In this document: positions 60,642-64,000 of the stretch, one piece after another | Numbering within the stretch: the stretch's first letter is position 1 | Layout: each line of letters opens with the position of its first letter | Assembly: GCF_022179405.1 (NCBI RefSeq) | Contig: NZ_BPQT01000016.1 | Span: 62,001 to 126,000, forward strand | Origin: Methylobacterium marchantiae | GTDB lineage: Bacteria; Pseudomonadota; Alphaproteobacteria; Rhizobiales; Beijerinckiaceae | DNA length: 64,000 nt | Direction of reading: 5' to 3' | Made by a program: the position numbers and the translations under genes | The notes under the pieces: generated by a model | Database searches by the model: none | What the model was told of the DNA's origin: nothing | What the model saw: only the letters and a program-made list of their open reading frames with translations

Positions 60642-62235
60642 CGTACAGCGTCTCGACAGTGATGAGGGAGAGCGCGCGCTCGCGGGCGAACCGTTCAGTG
60701 TTGGCGCGGGCCTTCCCGCGCACGAAGAAAGGTATCTTTTTCAGTTCCTTCTCGGCGGAGGCATCCCAGATCGAGATCCCCTCCCCTTTGTCGTCAGGTA
60801 TGGGAACGATGCGGACAGCCGCCTCGGCGGGGTGCCCAGCCACTTGCGGCTTCTCTTTATCGTCGAGGAGAGATCGCTCGACCTGGGTCGCCGGAGAGCC
60901 GGCGCCATGCCGCGTCAGGTGGGATGGCGCGGCGTCGGCGTGAAATTCGTGATCCTCACGGAACATGCCGATGAGATGCTCCTCGAGCCCCATCATCAGC
61001 GGGTGCACCCAGGTGTCGAACAGGACGTTGGCCCCCTCGAACCCCATCTGCGGCGAGTGCCGGGCGGGGAAATCCTGGACGTGGATGGGGGCCGAGATCA
61101 CCGCGCAGGGAATGCCCAGTCGCTTGGCGATGTGGCGCTCCATCTGGGTTCCGAGCACCAGTTCGGCGGTGGCCGCCTGGATCGCCGCCTCCACGTCGAG
61201 ATAATCGTCGGTGACGAGGGCCTCGATGCCGTGGAGCGCTGCTTCGGCCCGGATCTCGCGGGCGAATTCTCGGGTATAGGTGCCCAGACCGACGACCTTG
61301 AACCCGAGTTCGGTGGCGGCGACCCGGGCGGCGGCGAGTGCGTGGGTGGCATCGCCGAAGATGAAGACGCGTTTCCCGGTCAGATAGGTCGAATCGACCG
61401 AGCGCGAGTACCAGGGCAGCCGCGATGGCGCGCCGGCGAGCACCGGGGCGGGATCGATGCCGGCGACGGCCGCCACCTCCTCCACGAACCGGACCGTCGC
61501 GGCGACGCCGATCGGCACGGTCTCGACCATAGGCTGGCCGAATGTCTTCTGAAGGTACTGCGCGGCCGCCCGGGCGATCTCGGGATAGAGCACCACATTG
61601 AAATCGGCCTCGCCGAGGCGTCCGAGATCGGACGGGCTGGCGCCGAGTGGTGCCACCACGTTCACGTCGATGCCGAGCCGCTCGATCAGACTCCTGATCT
61701 CCACGAGATCGTCGCGATGGCGGAACCCGAGGGCGGTCGGACCGAGAATATTGCAGAGCGGCCGTCGTCCATCCCTGCCTGCGGGCTCGGCCCCCGTCAC
61801 GGACAGAGCCCGCACCAGCCGATAGAAAGTCTCCGATGCGCCCCAATTCTCTTTCTTCTGGTAGGCTGGGAGTTCGAGGGGGATGACCGGGATCGGCAGG
61901 GCGAGGGCCTTTGCGAGGCCGCCGGGATCATCCTGGATCAGCTCGGCGGTGCAGGATGCGCCGACGATCATCGCCTCGGGCTGGAACCTCTCATAGGCCT
62001 GAGCGACCGCATTCTTGAAGATCTCGGCAGTGTCCGAGCCGAGGTCGCGCGCCTGAAAGGTGGTGTAGGTCACGGGCGGGCGGGCATCGCGGCGCTCGAT
62101 CATCGTGAACAGTAGATCGGCATAGGTATCGCCCTGGGGGGCGTGCAGCACGTAGTGCAGGCCGCTCATGGCGGTGGCGACGCGCAGGGCGCCGATATGA
62201 GGTGGTCCCTCGTAGGTCCAGATGGTGAGCTGCAT
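60616..62235 (-). CDS. bchB: Dark protochlorophyllide reductase subunit B
   Basis: 539 aa, nitrogenase-beta-like catalytic subunit with BchN. Asp36 in [12 protein letters not shown] corresponds to the unusual aspartate ligand of the NB cluster. [18 protein letters not shown] is also typical. The C-terminal region (about 430-539) holds the small BchB-specific domain ending in [12 protein letters not shown]. It starts 6 bp after bchN. Confidence 0.97.
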
Positions 62236-62241
62236 CGGCCT

Positions 62242-64000
<1,759 letters not shown>

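Overview
The window comes from a GC-rich, aerobic anoxygenic phototrophic alphaproteobacterium, most probably a Methylobacterium-type member of the Rhizobiales (Methylobacteriaceae). This rests on an almost complete photosynthesis gene cluster (PGC) holding the aerobic cyclase acsF, a tetraheme pufC, pufQ, and the spirilloxanthin-type carotenoid set without crtA, together with the flanking gene repertoire. Genus is inferred from gene content only.

Left flank, about 1-24.2 kb: ordinary chromosomal genes. These are a coupled GH15 glucan hydrolase and MFS exporter, a Gfo/Idh/MocA oxidoreductase, a LOV-domain hybrid histidine kinase (putative blue-light sensor), two tiny ORFs, a PAP2 acid phosphatase, a large MGH1-type glucosidase, a LysR regulator divergent from dctA, the ureide genes allE-allA, nhaA, a di-heme cytochrome c peroxidase, a membrane protein, a cupredoxin, and a GGDEF/EAL protein.

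PGC, 24.4-64.0 kb, nearly all on the minus strand. Transcription runs from high to low coordinates. (a) 63,998-49,563: bchF(partial)-bchN-bchB-bchH-bchL-bchM-lhaA-puhA-puhB-puhC-orf99-acsF-puhE, then hemA. (b) bchI-bchD-bchO. (c) crtI-crtB-orf51-orf45 facing crtD-crtC. (d) crtE-crtF. (e) the bchC-bchX-bchY-bchZ-pufQ-pufB-pufA-pufL-pufM-pufC superoperon. Many junctions are 4-nt stop/start overlaps. Three PpsR/CrtJ-type boxes (TGT-N12-ACA) lie at the bchC, crtE/crtD and crtI control regions. Together the genes convert glycine plus succinyl-CoA to ALA (hemA), then make bacteriochlorophyll a, carotenoids, LH1 and the reaction centre.

The odd part is about 41.05-44.25 kb. A visibly more A/T-rich segment is inserted between crtI and bchO. 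It carries a two-gene module: an HTH plus ImmA/IrrE-type zinc-protease fusion, and a beta-family protein (PF14350-like) ending in a QISLF motif that resembles a DNA sliding-clamp-binding peptide. A perfect inverted repeat sits just upstream. It looks like a laterally acquired toxin-antitoxin or phage-defence type module, and it abuts the crtI promoter.

Other unusual points are a pair of coupled ~50-aa paralogous membrane proteins after crtB, and a family of GC-rich palindromic elements that surround hemA and have entered the coding sequences of crtF, bchI and puhE.
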